Assembly (NCBI GenBank): GCA_947167345.1
Contig: CAMVHR010000011.1
Span: 1-64,000 of the forward strand
Direction of reading: 5' to 3'
From: an uncultured Treponema sp.
Lineage (GTDB): Bacteria > Spirochaetota > Spirochaetia > Treponematales > Treponemataceae
DNA: 64,000 bases
Shown: positions 26,677 to 34,333 of the stretch, piece after piece
Numbering within the stretch: the first letter of the stretch is position 1
Layout of the letters: the number at the start of each line of letters is the position of its first letter
Made by a program: the position numbers and the translations under genes
The notes under the pieces: generated by a model
What the model was told of the DNA's origin: nothing
Seen by the model: only the letters and a program-made list of their open reading frames with translations
The model's database searches: none

Positions 26677-27060
26677 ATGGATGAAAACACGGAGAAAGAA
26701 AGCATTCCCAAACTGTTTGGAAAAAATGTTCAGAAATTCAGGAAAAAAGCAGGACTAACGCAGGAACAGCTTTCAATAAAGCTTCAAATCTCGCAGAAAC
26801 ACTTGTCAATCATAGAGACAGGAACTCAGTTTGCATCCGCACAACTCATAGGCAAAATAGCAGAAGTACTGAATGTCTCCCCAGCTTTGCTTTTTGGCGG
26901 CTACGAACATGAAGTAAACTACGAACAGGCAAACGCAACGGCATATCTCTTAGAACAATTCATTCAGTCTCAATTGAAAACCGTACATTTAAGATTAAAT
27001 AATATAGAAGCAAAATTAAATCAGCTGACAAATACAGAGCCTTTTCCTTACCTGAAATAA
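26677..27060 (+). CDS. Small XRE-family regulator
   Basis: About 128 aa from the ATG at 26677; the frame extends to 26602, and neither start has a good ribosome site. Helix-turn-helix at residues 12-65 (LFGKNVQKFRKKAGLTQEQLSIKLQISQKHLSIIETG...ASAQLIGKIAEVLNVSPALLF) followed by a helical tail. Divergent from the secreted trio, which it may control. Confidence 0.75.
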   Translation: MDENTEKESIPKLFGKNVQKFRKKAGLTQEQLSIKLQISQKHLSIIETGTQFASAQLIGKIAEVLNVSPALLFGGYEHEVNYEQANATAYLLEQFIQSQLKTVHLRLNNIEAKLNQLTNTEPFPYLK

Positions 27061-27094
27061 AAAAACCGTAACTACCATAAGGCAGCTACGGCTA
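27059..27094 (-). terminator. Intrinsic terminator after the transaldolase gene
   Basis: On the minus strand, an 11-bp stem CCGTAGCTGCC / GGTAGTTACGG (two G-U pairs), TTAT loop, then a run of seven T. It is a hairpin with mismatches on the other strand, so it serves the minus-strand gene. Confidence 0.8.
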
Positions 27095-27110
27095 AAATTA
27101 TATAAAGTAA

Positions 27111-27830
27111 TTATTTCAGGATGCTGAATCCCAAATCCTTAATATCTTTTGCAAATGTAAGTACAGTTTCTTTTGAACCCTGCATTGGAGTCTTGCCCAT
27201 TCCCGGAATCTTTGCAAGAACGCTGTTTGGAACAGTAATGATATCACAGCCACACTTGTCTGCTTCAACAATGTTGTAAAGCTCGCGTGTAGAAGCCCAC
27301 AAGCTCATTGTACCAGGCTTGCCCTTACAGATTTTTGCAGTCTTTTTCATTACAGGTATTGGATCAAGTCCAGAATCTGCAAGACGGCCTGCAAATACAG
27401 AAACAATATTCTTTGTTCCAGCCTTGAATGCATTTACTGCTGCACGAACCTGTCCAACTGTAAAGATTGCAGTTACGTTAAGCTGGATTCCCTGATCTGA
27501 AAGCTTTTTGATAAGAGGAGCTGTGCAAGTTCCGTCTGTAAGCATGATAGGGATTTTTACAAAAACGTTCTTTCCTAGAGCACTGATAACCTTGGCTTCC
27601 TTTTCCATTGTGTCAAAATCATCACCGAATACTTCAAAGCTCAATGGGAGGTCAGGAATTGCAGCAACAACTTCCTTTGCAAAAGAAACATAGTCCTTTA
27701 CGCCAGCTTTCTTCATAAGGCTAGGATTTGTCGTAAAACCTGTTACATAGCCTTTCTTGTACTCTGCAATCATTGCATCCTTGTCTGCACCGTCAGCATA
27801 AACGGCAACCTTCAACTGTTTGAATGTCAT
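27111..27830 (-). CDS. Transaldolase / fructose-6-phosphate aldolase family
   Basis: 239 aa. TIM-barrel small transaldolase: VYADGADKDAMIAEY, GYVTGFTTNPSLMKKAG, SFEVFGDD, the Schiff-base lysine in NVFVKIPIM, LNVTAIFT, VSVFAGRLADSGLDP. The length fits the small TalC/Fsa-type group. It interconverts sugar phosphates in the pentose phosphate pathway, or cleaves fructose-6-phosphate; the two cannot be told apart here. GAGG lies 9 nt before the ATG. Single-gene unit with its own promoter and terminator. Confidence 0.88.
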   Translation of the reverse strand: MTFKQLKVAVYADGADKDAMIAEYKKGYVTGFTTNPSLMKKAGVKDYVSFAKEVVAAIPDLPLSFEVFGDDFDTMEKEAKVISALGKNVFVKIPIMLTDGTCTAPLIKKLSDQGIQLNVTAIFTVGQVRAAVNAFKAGTKNIVSVFAGRLADSGLDPIPVMKKTAKICKGKPGTMSLWASTRELYNIVEADKCGCDIITVPNSVLAKIPGMGKTPMQGSKETVLTFAKDIKDLGFSILK

Positions 27831-27861
27831 AATAATAACCTCTAAAACTGATATATATCAT

Positions 27862-27889
27862 ATTTTAGTTCATTTTAAATACTTGTCAA
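27862..27889 (-). promoter_or_regulatory. Promoter of the transaldolase gene
   Basis: Minus strand TTGACA (27884-27889), 16-nt spacer, TAAAAT (27862-27867). Confidence 0.6.
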
Positions 27890-27912
27890 TAGAACAACAT
27901 AGAAACTTCGTT

Positions 27913-27988
27913 TTTGCATAGTGTACACTATGCAAAGGACTTGAAGAAAGTCCTTTGCAGCAGCCTTGCTACGCTCAGCTGCTGCAAA
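27913..27988 (+). repeat. Three-hairpin leader element, copy C
   Basis: A perfect 24-bp palindrome (27913-27936, half TTTGCATAGTGT) is followed by a hairpin with arms GCAAAGGACTT (27932-27942) / AAGTCCTTTGC (27948-27958) and another with arms TTTGCAGCAGC (27954-27964) / GCTGCTGCAAA (27978-27988). Neighbouring stems share the TTTGC/GCAAA words, so they exclude one another. It ends 26 nt before the start codon of an exported protein. Same geometry as the elements at 45451 and 47343 but different sequence. Confidence 0.7.
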
Positions 27989-28013
27989 TAAATACATTTA
28001 TAGAAGGTTTATA

Positions 28014-28718
28014 ATGAAAAAAAGAATCCTCTCATTTTTGCTGGTACTTCAACTTTTTGTGACAGCGTCAATTGCTTTTGCAGGAGACTGGCAAAACACT
28101 ATCGGTACTGGAATTTCCCTAAACTATGGAGAAATGCACCAAAAATACAAAGTCGTCAATGATTATTACCTAGACTTAGGGGACTTCAATCAGACTGATG
28201 TTGACTACAACCTTACATATCTGCTTGTAAACAAACAGTTCGGGCTTTCATTCAAAGCTGATGCAGGAATCGGACTTGCCGTCATGAAAACAATCCTGCA
28301 GGAATCTGGATATGACAAAGGGCTTCACCTGTTTGGCGACTTTGGTGTGGGATACTCCTTTATCCACAGTGACAGGACGACATTAGGTGCGTTCGTCATG
28401 TTCGGGTTGGACTATGCTACCTTCAAATCATCAACAAAAGATGAAGGTGACTTTTTGGGAGTGCCATATCAAAGCTCTTTGGACCTTGAAACGTCATTTT
28501 TACATTACAGTCTTGGTGCTGATATTACAGGTGTTTTCCGATTCACAAAGCATCTTGGAATTTTTGGAAGTTTTGGTGCAAGATGGGTCATGGGTGGAAA
28601 AGTAAGGACTTCTTCAACTCTAAAAATCAACGAAACATCTGAAACTGCAAGCGGTTCATGGGACATCAACGGAAAATTCACAATCAGTCCAAAAATTGGT
28701 CTGAGTTGGACATTCTGA
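28014..28718 (+). CDS. Outer-membrane beta-barrel protein
   Basis: 234 aa; the ATG at 28014 has AGAAGG 6 nt upstream. Signal peptide ending SIAFAGDW. The mature part is alternating strands (TIGTGISLNYGEMHQKY, YLLVNKQFGLSFKADAGIGLAV, HLFGDFGVGYSFIHSDRTTLGAFVMFGLDYA) ending FTISPKIGLSWTF with the terminal aromatic typical of barrels. It follows the three-hairpin leader element. Confidence 0.8.
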   Translation: MKKRILSFLLVLQLFVTASIAFAGDWQNTIGTGISLNYGEMHQKYKVVNDYYLDLGDFNQTDVDYNLTYLLVNKQFGLSFKADAGIGLAVMKTILQESGYDKGLHLFGDFGVGYSFIHSDRTTLGAFVMFGLDYATFKSSTKDEGDFLGVPYQSSLDLETSFLHYSLGADITGVFRFTKHLGIFGSFGARWVMGGKVRTSSTLKINETSETASGSWDINGKFTISPKIGLSWTF

Positions 28719-28773
28719 CAAGCAGCTGCCGTCAAGAACAAACAGCGTAAGGCTTGTCGTTGCTGACTGGCAG
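28717..28773 (+). other. Interlocked inverted pairs after the barrel gene
   Basis: GACAAGC (28717) pairs with GCTTGTC (28752), and CTGCC (28726) pairs with GGCAG (28769). The order a-b-a'-b' would make a pseudoknot-like fold. No T-run follows, so it is not a classical terminator. Confidence 0.3.
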
Positions 28774-28789
28774 ACTCCTCAAGGAATGA

Positions 28790-29257
28790 CTATATCTTTC
28801 TTGCAGAGTCAGCAAGTATTCTTCTGTCTATAATTGCCTGAGCTGTTTCTAAGAATTTCTGTTCAGGAGCTTCATGCAGGGGATTATAAAGCCTGTGGAT
28901 ATCTTCCACGGGAAGATACTCCTGTATATATGCAAAGCTCTTTCCCGAATACCATTGATAATATGCAAGAATCCATCCGCTCCAATATTCTGAAGACCTG
29001 TCGTAATTCTCTAAAGGACCAGGATTTTTTACAACCCTACCGCTTTTTACAAGGGTTTCAAGAACAAGTTCTGTTCCAGACATACCGCTTATGTATTTAG
29101 GGTTTCCTTCCTGAAATTTCTGAGCAATTTTTGAATTTATAAAAAGATACATAAAATCATTCAAAGAAAGTCCTTCTGCATAAACTGCATAATCAAAGGC
29201 TTCCCCTAAATTTTCCATTGCGTCAGAAAGATATTCTTCATTGTAGGCGTGAATCAT
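28790..29257 (-). CDS. Uncharacterised protein linked to a broken DUF3990 gene
   Basis: 155 aa, soluble (YLSDAMENLGEAFDYAVYAEGLSLNDFMYLFINSKIAQKFQEGNPKYISGMSGTELV). GGGAG lies upstream of the ATG. It starts 30 nt after the remains of a DUF3990 gene on the same strand and is probably its former partner (antitoxin-like or adaptor by position). No family name recognised. The frame is intact although the partner is broken. Confidence 0.7.
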   Translation of the reverse strand: MIHAYNEEYLSDAMENLGEAFDYAVYAEGLSLNDFMYLFINSKIAQKFQEGNPKYISGMSGTELVLETLVKSGRVVKNPGPLENYDRSSEYWSGWILAYYQWYSGKSFAYIQEYLPVEDIHRLYNPLHEAPEQKFLETAQAIIDRRILADSARKI

Positions 29258-29287
29258 TTGCAGTGATTTTCTCCCTTATGATGTCTC

Positions 29288-29537
29288 TCATAAAAATATT
29301 ATGCTTTCAAAAGCAACCCTGCTTTTAAGCATGATTTGCTCTCCCAAATCTCCAAGATACATAGCCTGAGAAAGCTGCCTATAAAATTAAAAATTTGTCT
29401 AAAAGCCATTCTTTCGCCAAGTCAATAATCTCTGTACAGTAAAACCCCAGACCGTAATCATTCCAAGCTTTTCCAACTCCATACAGAGGCTTTTCAATAA
29501 TATTAGACGAACCGTGAAACAGAAGTATTTCAGACAT
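29288..29537 (-). pseudogene. DUF3990-family gene with internal deletion
   Basis: The 5' part (ATG 29537, AGGGG 9 nt upstream) encodes EILLFHGSSNIIEKPLYGVGKAWNDYGLGFYCTEIIDLAKEWLLD, the N-terminus of a DUF3990 protein, then stops at 29379. In another frame the family's C-terminus follows directly (LSQAMYLGDLGEQIMLKSRVAFESIIFL, stop at 29288). Roughly half of a 150-160 residue protein is missing at the junction near 29385. It begins 13 nt after the HipA-like kinase gene. Confidence 0.7.
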
Positions 29538-29550
29538 AACAAACGTCCCC

Positions 29551-30690
29551 TTAAAACTCCCACTTTGCATCAAAGCCCAAAATCCGCTCGCACTGAACGT
29601 TCTTTATCATGTTCATCTGTGAAAGCCTGCGTTCCGTAAATTTTTCATCGCACTGCAATGTCAGCGGCGTTTCACGGATTTCTTCAACACAGTTTTTTAT
29701 TTCAGGCGTAAGGATTGCACGTGCAGGAGCTACATAGTCACTGCCAATAACAGGTCCACGCTTGGAAAGATATTCGTCAAAATCTAGATCGCTCTTACCA
29801 AAATCAAAGCCTTCCTCTGCAAAAGGAACGAATGCCATGTTAAAGTCAAAGCACGGATTCAAAACAGTCCGCTCAAAAGTCTCGTTGTTTACAAGAAAAC
29901 CAAAGTTTCCAAAGTGGCGGTCACTGTTCAGCGTTATGCAGTCTGCAACAACCATACGGCGAAAGGCATCTTCGCTATTAAAATCACGGTAGATTTCAAG
30001 AGTTTCTGCAAGACCATATTTAACGCCACTTTTTAAGAACAGACTAACAGGCTTATATCCAAAGTCTTGATTTGTAAAAATCTTACAGTCCGAAATTACT
30101 CTTCCATCATACTTTTTAAGCGTATACTTTACGGAATTACAAATTTTTTCAAACACCTGACTTGCCAGAACTTCTCCATAAGGCTCAAGCCCAGCATTTC
30201 TGGCTCCATCACTACCAGTCTTTATAAGGTGAATGCCGTCGCTTTCGTTCAGCCAGCACTTATCATAAGCACCATCTGTCGTAAGCTCTGGAGATGTCGT
30301 TGACATCTGAATTCCAAAAAGCCCGTTTCCGTCAAAGGAAAGCTTGGAAATAACCTCGTCAAAACTGTTTTCGTACAGGTTTACATTGCTCCAAGCAACA
30401 TCTTCCCTATTGCTCTTAACCCAAAGAGTATCTGTGAGGGAAAGACAGTGTGTAAGGGCAATAAAGCCGCTCTTTGTCTTGCCTCCGCACATTTCAAGAA
30501 TTTTGTTTACGTGAGTCCTGTGCTTTGCAGAACTTCGGTTGGCAACCCATGTAGAAAGCGGCTCGCACCAAAAAGGTAGAGGATTATATTCCTTTACAAT
30601 CTTACAAAGCTCAAGTTCTCCCTCACCTTCTATAATAAAGTCGCAGAGAGGAGTTTCCTTGTTTATGAGCGTGTACGTCAGACGTTCCAT
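29551..30690 (-). CDS. HipA-like kinase
   Basis: 379 aa. C-terminal HipA-type kinase features: MVVADCITLNSDRHFGNFGFLVNNET (catalytic Asp and Asn in DRHxxN) and LNPCFDFNMAF (metal-binding DxN motif). The N-terminal part (FIIEGEGELELCKIVKEYNPLPFW...SSAKHRTHVNKIL) differs from the classical HipA N-domain, as in the short HipA-like/CtkA-type group. No hipB is adjacent; downstream are the DUF3990 pseudogene and its partner. The promoter places the start at 30690 with almost no leader. Confidence 0.8.
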   Translation of the reverse strand: MERLTYTLINKETPLCDFIIEGEGELELCKIVKEYNPLPFWCEPLSTWVANRSSAKHRTHVNKILEMCGGKTKSGFIALTHCLSLTDTLWVKSNREDVAWSNVNLYENSFDEVISKLSFDGNGLFGIQMSTTSPELTTDGAYDKCWLNESDGIHLIKTGSDGARNAGLEPYGEVLASQVFEKICNSVKYTLKKYDGRVISDCKIFTNQDFGYKPVSLFLKSGVKYGLAETLEIYRDFNSEDAFRRMVVADCITLNSDRHFGNFGFLVNNETFERTVLNPCFDFNMAFVPFAEEGFDFGKSDLDFDEYLSKRGPVIGSDYVAPARAILTPEIKNCVEEIRETPLTLQCDEKFTERRLSQMNMIKNVQCERILGFDAKWEF

Positions 30691-30698
30691 AGCAAAGA

Positions 30699-30728
30699 AT
30701 TATAGCATACATTGCCTATTTTTGCCAA
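30699..30728 (-). promoter_or_regulatory. Promoter of the HipA-like gene, leaderless type
   Basis: Minus strand TTGGCA (30723-30728), 18-nt spacer ending TGC, consensus TATAAT (30699-30704), then 8 nt to the ATG at 30690. No Shine-Dalgarno sequence. Confidence 0.65.
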
Positions 30729-30770
30729 ACACATGCAAAGGCCGCATGTTTTTCTTCTGTTATCAATAGC

Positions 30771-30817
30771 TTGACAAAGTTTTCTATTTGCTATAATTTG
30801 ATACTCGTTATCAAATT
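30771..30817 (+). promoter_or_regulatory. Promoter and Zur/Fur-type box of the zinc operon
   Basis: TTGACA (30771-30776), a short 15-nt spacer, TATAAT (30792-30797). A 23-bp imperfect palindrome with outer arms AATTTGATA (30795) / TATCAAATT (to 30817) overlaps the -10 box and the start site. Its TTGATA-N5-TATCAA form matches Fur-family boxes, and the zinc genes downstream point to Zur. Confidence 0.75.
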
Positions 30818-30821
30818 CAAA

Positions 30822-31154
30822 ATGCAGGAATCATTTTACAACACAGAACATAATAGAATCCATTCCACAACATGGCTGCAAAAACTGACAGCAATGGTAC
30901 TCGCAGTGGCATTGTTCTCACTTCTTATGTTTGAGCCGTTACATTCAGACCATGATTCTGCAAATTGCCATGATGAGGATTGTCCAATCTGCCTTATTCT
31001 TCAGATTGTCCAAAACACAATAAAAGTCGCAGTTCCAGTCCCCCCAATAAAACCGTTAGAACATCTCTTATTCATAGCAGAACGTGAGAAAGTTTTTACA
31101 ATATATTTAATCTCAATTACACCAGTAAGCCAAAAGGAAAGACTCATCAGCTGA
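30822..31154 (+). CDS. Small membrane protein with His/Cys-rich motif, first gene of zinc operon
   Basis: 110 aa from the ATG at 30822, about 18 nt after the predicted transcription start and without a ribosome site. One hydrophobic helix (LTAMVLAVALFSLLMF) is followed by PLHSDHDSANCHDEDCPICLILQ, a cluster of His, Asp and Cys that could bind a metal, then a second hydrophobic stretch. It resembles DUF2946-type small proteins found with metal transport genes. Placed between a Zur-type box and zinc genes, so a zinc-related envelope role is likely by context. Confidence 0.6.
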   Translation: MQESFYNTEHNRIHSTTWLQKLTAMVLAVALFSLLMFEPLHSDHDSANCHDEDCPICLILQIVQNTIKVAVPVPPIKPLEHLLFIAEREKVFTIYLISITPVSQKERLIS

Positions 31155-31202
31155 AATCCTCTTTGCATTATTCAAAGCAATTCTTTTAAAGAGGAAATCA
31201 TA

Positions 31203-32354
31203 ATGAAAAACACAAACAAAAAGCCTGTCATACTTATTACAGGTTATCTTGGCTCAGGCAAGACAACACTTCTTAACAATCTGCTTAAGCAGGAAAACAG
31301 AAAAGTTGCCCTTATTGTAAATGACATGGGTAGCATTAATGTAGATGCCGAAATCCTTAAAAAGAATGGGGCAAACGTTGCTGAATGTCCAATGTTTGAA
31401 CTTCAGAACGGATGCATCTGCTGTACTCTCAGAGATGAATTCATTGCGCAGATAGAAAAAATTTCAAAGCTTGATTCTGTAGAGGTTGTATTTGTAGAAG
31501 CATCAGGCATAAGTGATCCTGGAGCGGTTTCAGCAAGCTTCCTTGCTTACGAAGAAGACAATCCAGACACAAATGTTTACCTAACATCTGTAGTCACAGT
31601 CGTTGATGCTGACAGAATTTACAGAGAGTTCCTAAGTGACCTTAAGAAAAAAAAGCAGGAAGCTACAGACGAAAACAATCTTACTGCAGAAGAAATATCA
31701 ACTCTCATTGTTGACCAGATAGAATTCTGCAATTTCATAGTGCTCAACAAGTGTGATTTGCTTGATGAAAAGCAGATTGATGAAGTGGAAGCAATTGTGC
31801 GCGACTTCCAGCCACGTGCTCCAATCATCAGAACAACAAACGGAAACATTGACATAGAAAAAATAATGACTACAGAGCCTTTTGACTTTGAGCAGATAGA
31901 CTCATCTTCTGCAATTCAAAAGGCAATCAACAGCATGAGCCAGCCTAACCGCTCAAAAGAAGGCTGTACCGATGAATACGGAATCTCTTCATTTGTATTC
32001 GAAGAAAGAAGGCCTTTCAACAGGGAACGTTTTATGGACTTTGTAAACAACCGCTACCCATCAAGCCTCATCCGTTCAAAAGGATACATCTGGTTTTCTG
32101 ATGCAGACGCCACAGTGCAGCTGTTTGAGCAGGCAGGAAGGAACTCGTCAATAATGGAAGTTTCTTACTGGATAGACGCACTCGTTGAAGACCAGAAGAA
32201 AGAATACATTGAACAGAATCCTGACATAACAAAGAACTGGGATGAAAAATTCGGAGACAGGGAAAATCAGATTGTGTTCATAGGAAAGGGATACAACAAG
32301 GCAGAGATCAAGACAGCTCTAGAAAGCTGCCTTGACGAAAAAGCAATTGCATAA
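31203..32354 (+). CDS. COG0523/CobW-family metallochaperone GTPase
   Basis: 383 aa with GAGG before the ATG. Walker A GYLGSGKTTLLNN, metal-binding GCICCTLRDEF (CxCC), VFVEASGISDPGAV, NKCDLLDE, and a C-terminal CobW_C part (FVFEERRPFNRERF, SKGYIWFSD). These proteins hydrolyse GTP and deliver zinc or other metals. Zur control and the znuA/znuB neighbours indicate a zinc-starvation function. Confidence 0.9.
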   Translation: MKNTNKKPVILITGYLGSGKTTLLNNLLKQENRKVALIVNDMGSINVDAEILKKNGANVAECPMFELQNGCICCTLRDEFIAQIEKISKLDSVEVVFVEASGISDPGAVSASFLAYEEDNPDTNVYLTSVVTVVDADRIYREFLSDLKKKKQEATDENNLTAEEISTLIVDQIEFCNFIVLNKCDLLDEKQIDEVEAIVRDFQPRAPIIRTTNGNIDIEKIMTTEPFDFEQIDSSSAIQKAINSMSQPNRSKEGCTDEYGISSFVFEERRPFNRERFMDFVNNRYPSSLIRSKGYIWFSDADATVQLFEQAGRNSSIMEVSYWIDALVEDQKKEYIEQNPDITKNWDEKFGDRENQIVFIGKGYNKAEIKTALESCLDEKAIA

Positions 32355-32368
32355 AAAAGGAGCACATA

Positions 32369-33364
32369 ATGAATCTTAGAAAAATATTTTTTAGCGTCGC
32401 AATCATTCTTGCAGCAGCAACTTCATTTGCAAAGACAAAGATTGTAACAACAATATTCCCAGAATATGACTGGGTAATGGAAATTGCAGGAGACAAGGCA
32501 AAAGATTCTGAAGTCACCCTCCTCATTGGAAAAGGTGTAGACCTGCACAGCTATCAGCCGTCAATCAAGGACATAGCAAAAATCTCAACAGCAGACATCT
32601 TCATCTACGTTGGCGGAGAAAGTGATGAATGGGTAGAAGATGCCCTTGCAAATGCAAAGAACAAGGACATGAAGGTAATAAACCTGATGGAAGTTCTGGG
32701 CGACAAGGTAAAAGCAGAAGAAGTTATAGAAGGAATGCAGGCAGAAGAAGAGCATGAGCATGAACATGGTCATGAGCATGCTCATGAAGGTCACGAGCAT
32801 CACGAAGGCGAAGAGGAAGAAGAAACAGAATACGATGAGCACGTATGGCTTTCAGTTCGCAATGCAAAAATTCTCTGCAATGAAATTGCCAATGCACTTT
32901 GCGAAAAGGATTCAAAAAATGCATCTACATACAAGTCAAATCTTGCTTCATACACAGCAAAACTTGACAGTCTTGACGCAGACTTTGAAAAAGCTGTAAA
33001 AAGCGGAAGCACAGACACTCTTCTTTTTGCAGACCGCTTTCCGTTCCGCTATTTTGTAGACGACTATAACCTTAAGTATTATGCAGCTTTCGTAGGATGC
33101 TCTGCAGAAACGGAAGCAAGTTTTGAGACAATAGCATTCCTCGCAGGTAAGGTTGACGAACTGAATCTTAAGAATGTATGCCAGATTGAAAGTGGAAACG
33201 GAAAGATTGCACGTACTGTAATACAGTCTTCAAAGAATAAGAAAGCAAAAATTCTTACATTCGATTCAATGCAGTCCGTAACAACAAAAGACATCAAAAA
33301 GGGAACTACTTATCTTGGAATAATGAACAAGAACCTTGAAGTCTTAAAGGAAGCATTGAAATAG
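32369..33364 (+). CDS. znuA: Zinc ABC transporter substrate-binding protein
   Basis: 331 aa with signal peptide (ATSFAK). Cluster A-I solute-binding fold: IVTTIFPEYDWVMEIAGD, DLHSYQPSIKDIAKISTADIFIYVGG, a His/Glu-rich loop (about 125-150, EHEHEHGHEHAHEGHEHH), DEHVWLSVRNAK, LLFADRFPFRYFVDDYNL. The His of DLHSYQPS and the His-rich loop are the expected zinc ligands. 14 nt after the GTPase gene. Confidence 0.92.
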   Translation: MNLRKIFFSVAIILAAATSFAKTKIVTTIFPEYDWVMEIAGDKAKDSEVTLLIGKGVDLHSYQPSIKDIAKISTADIFIYVGGESDEWVEDALANAKNKDMKVINLMEVLGDKVKAEEVIEGMQAEEEHEHEHGHEHAHEGHEHHEGEEEEETEYDEHVWLSVRNAKILCNEIANALCEKDSKNASTYKSNLASYTAKLDSLDADFEKAVKSGSTDTLLFADRFPFRYFVDDYNLKYYAAFVGCSAETEASFETIAFLAGKVDELNLKNVCQIESGNGKIARTVIQSSKNKKAKILTFDSMQSVTTKDIKKGTTYLGIMNKNLEVLKEALK

Positions 33365-33416
33365 AAAGTTAAAAATATCAAGCCCCGTAAGGGGCTTTGC
33401 TTGCAGGAGAAACAAC

Positions 33417-34262
33417 ATGAGCGGAATTTTTGAAACGCTGTCACAATATCTTTCATTTTCATTCGTACGATATGCCCTTGTAGCAGGAACTTTAATATCA
33501 CTATGTTCATCGCTACTGGGTGTTACTCTTGTGCTTAGAAGATTTTCATACATAGGAGACGGATTGAGCCACGTAGCGTTCGGAACACTGTCATTTGCAG
33601 CTGTATTCGGACTTACAAACAACATGCTGCTGGTTCTTCCGGTAACTACTGCATGTGCCGTATTCATCCTGTGCGGAGGAAATAAAAGAAAGATAAAAGG
33701 AGACGCTGCAATTGCAATGATTTCCGTTGGTGCTCTTGCAATAGGTTATCTTATGATGAACATATTCAAGCCTTCATCGAACCTTTCTGGGGATGTATGC
33801 ACAACGCTGTTCGGCTCTACTTCAATCCTTACCCTAAAGAAACATGAAGTCATACTGTGCATAGTTCTGAGCATAAGTGTTGTAGCTCTATTCACTCTAT
33901 TCCACAACAGGATTTTTGCAATTACGTTTGACGAATCTTTTGCAAAGGCAACAGGCGTAAAAACAGATTTGTACAATGTAATTGTTGCCGTAATAACAGG
34001 TGTAGTAATAGTGCTTGCAATGAATCTTGTAGGTACGCTTCTGATTTCCGCCCTGATAATCTTTCCTGCCATGAGTGCAATGAGGATTTTCAAGAGCTTC
34101 AAGCTAGTCACAATATTTTCAGCAGTCATTTCAACATCATGTGCTGTATTTGGAATGCTGGTTTCTATTCTGGCAGGAACGCCTGTAGGTTCTACAATTG
34201 TTGCCATCGACATAGCAGCATTCTTTATAGCAACCCTTATCGGCAAGTACAAAACAAACTGA
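33417..34262 (+). CDS. znuB: Zinc ABC transporter permease
   Basis: 281 aa, about eight membrane helices, ABC-3 family (SLCSSLLGVTLVLRRFSYIGDGLSHVAFG, FDESFAKATGVKTDLYNVIVAVITGVVIVLAMNLVGTLLISALIIFPAMSAMR). It ends the operon; the ATPase (znuC) expected with it is absent between 30.7 and 34.3 kb. Confidence 0.9.
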   Translation: MSGIFETLSQYLSFSFVRYALVAGTLISLCSSLLGVTLVLRRFSYIGDGLSHVAFGTLSFAAVFGLTNNMLLVLPVTTACAVFILCGGNKRKIKGDAAIAMISVGALAIGYLMMNIFKPSSNLSGDVCTTLFGSTSILTLKKHEVILCIVLSISVVALFTLFHNRIFAITFDESFAKATGVKTDLYNVIVAVITGVVIVLAMNLVGTLLISALIIFPAMSAMRIFKSFKLVTIFSAVISTSCAVFGMLVSILAGTPVGSTIVAIDIAAFFIATLIGKYKTN

Positions 34263-34266
34263 TACA

Positions 34267-34295
34267 TTGCCTATTTTCAGTAAATGAGTTATAGT
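34267..34295 (+). promoter_or_regulatory. Promoter of ychF
   Basis: TTGCCT (34267-34272), 17-nt spacer, TATAGT (34290-34295), starting just after znuB and 38 nt before the ychF start codon. Confidence 0.5.
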
Positions 34296-34333
34296 AAAAT
34301 CCTTAAATTACATCAAATTTATAGGAATTATAC

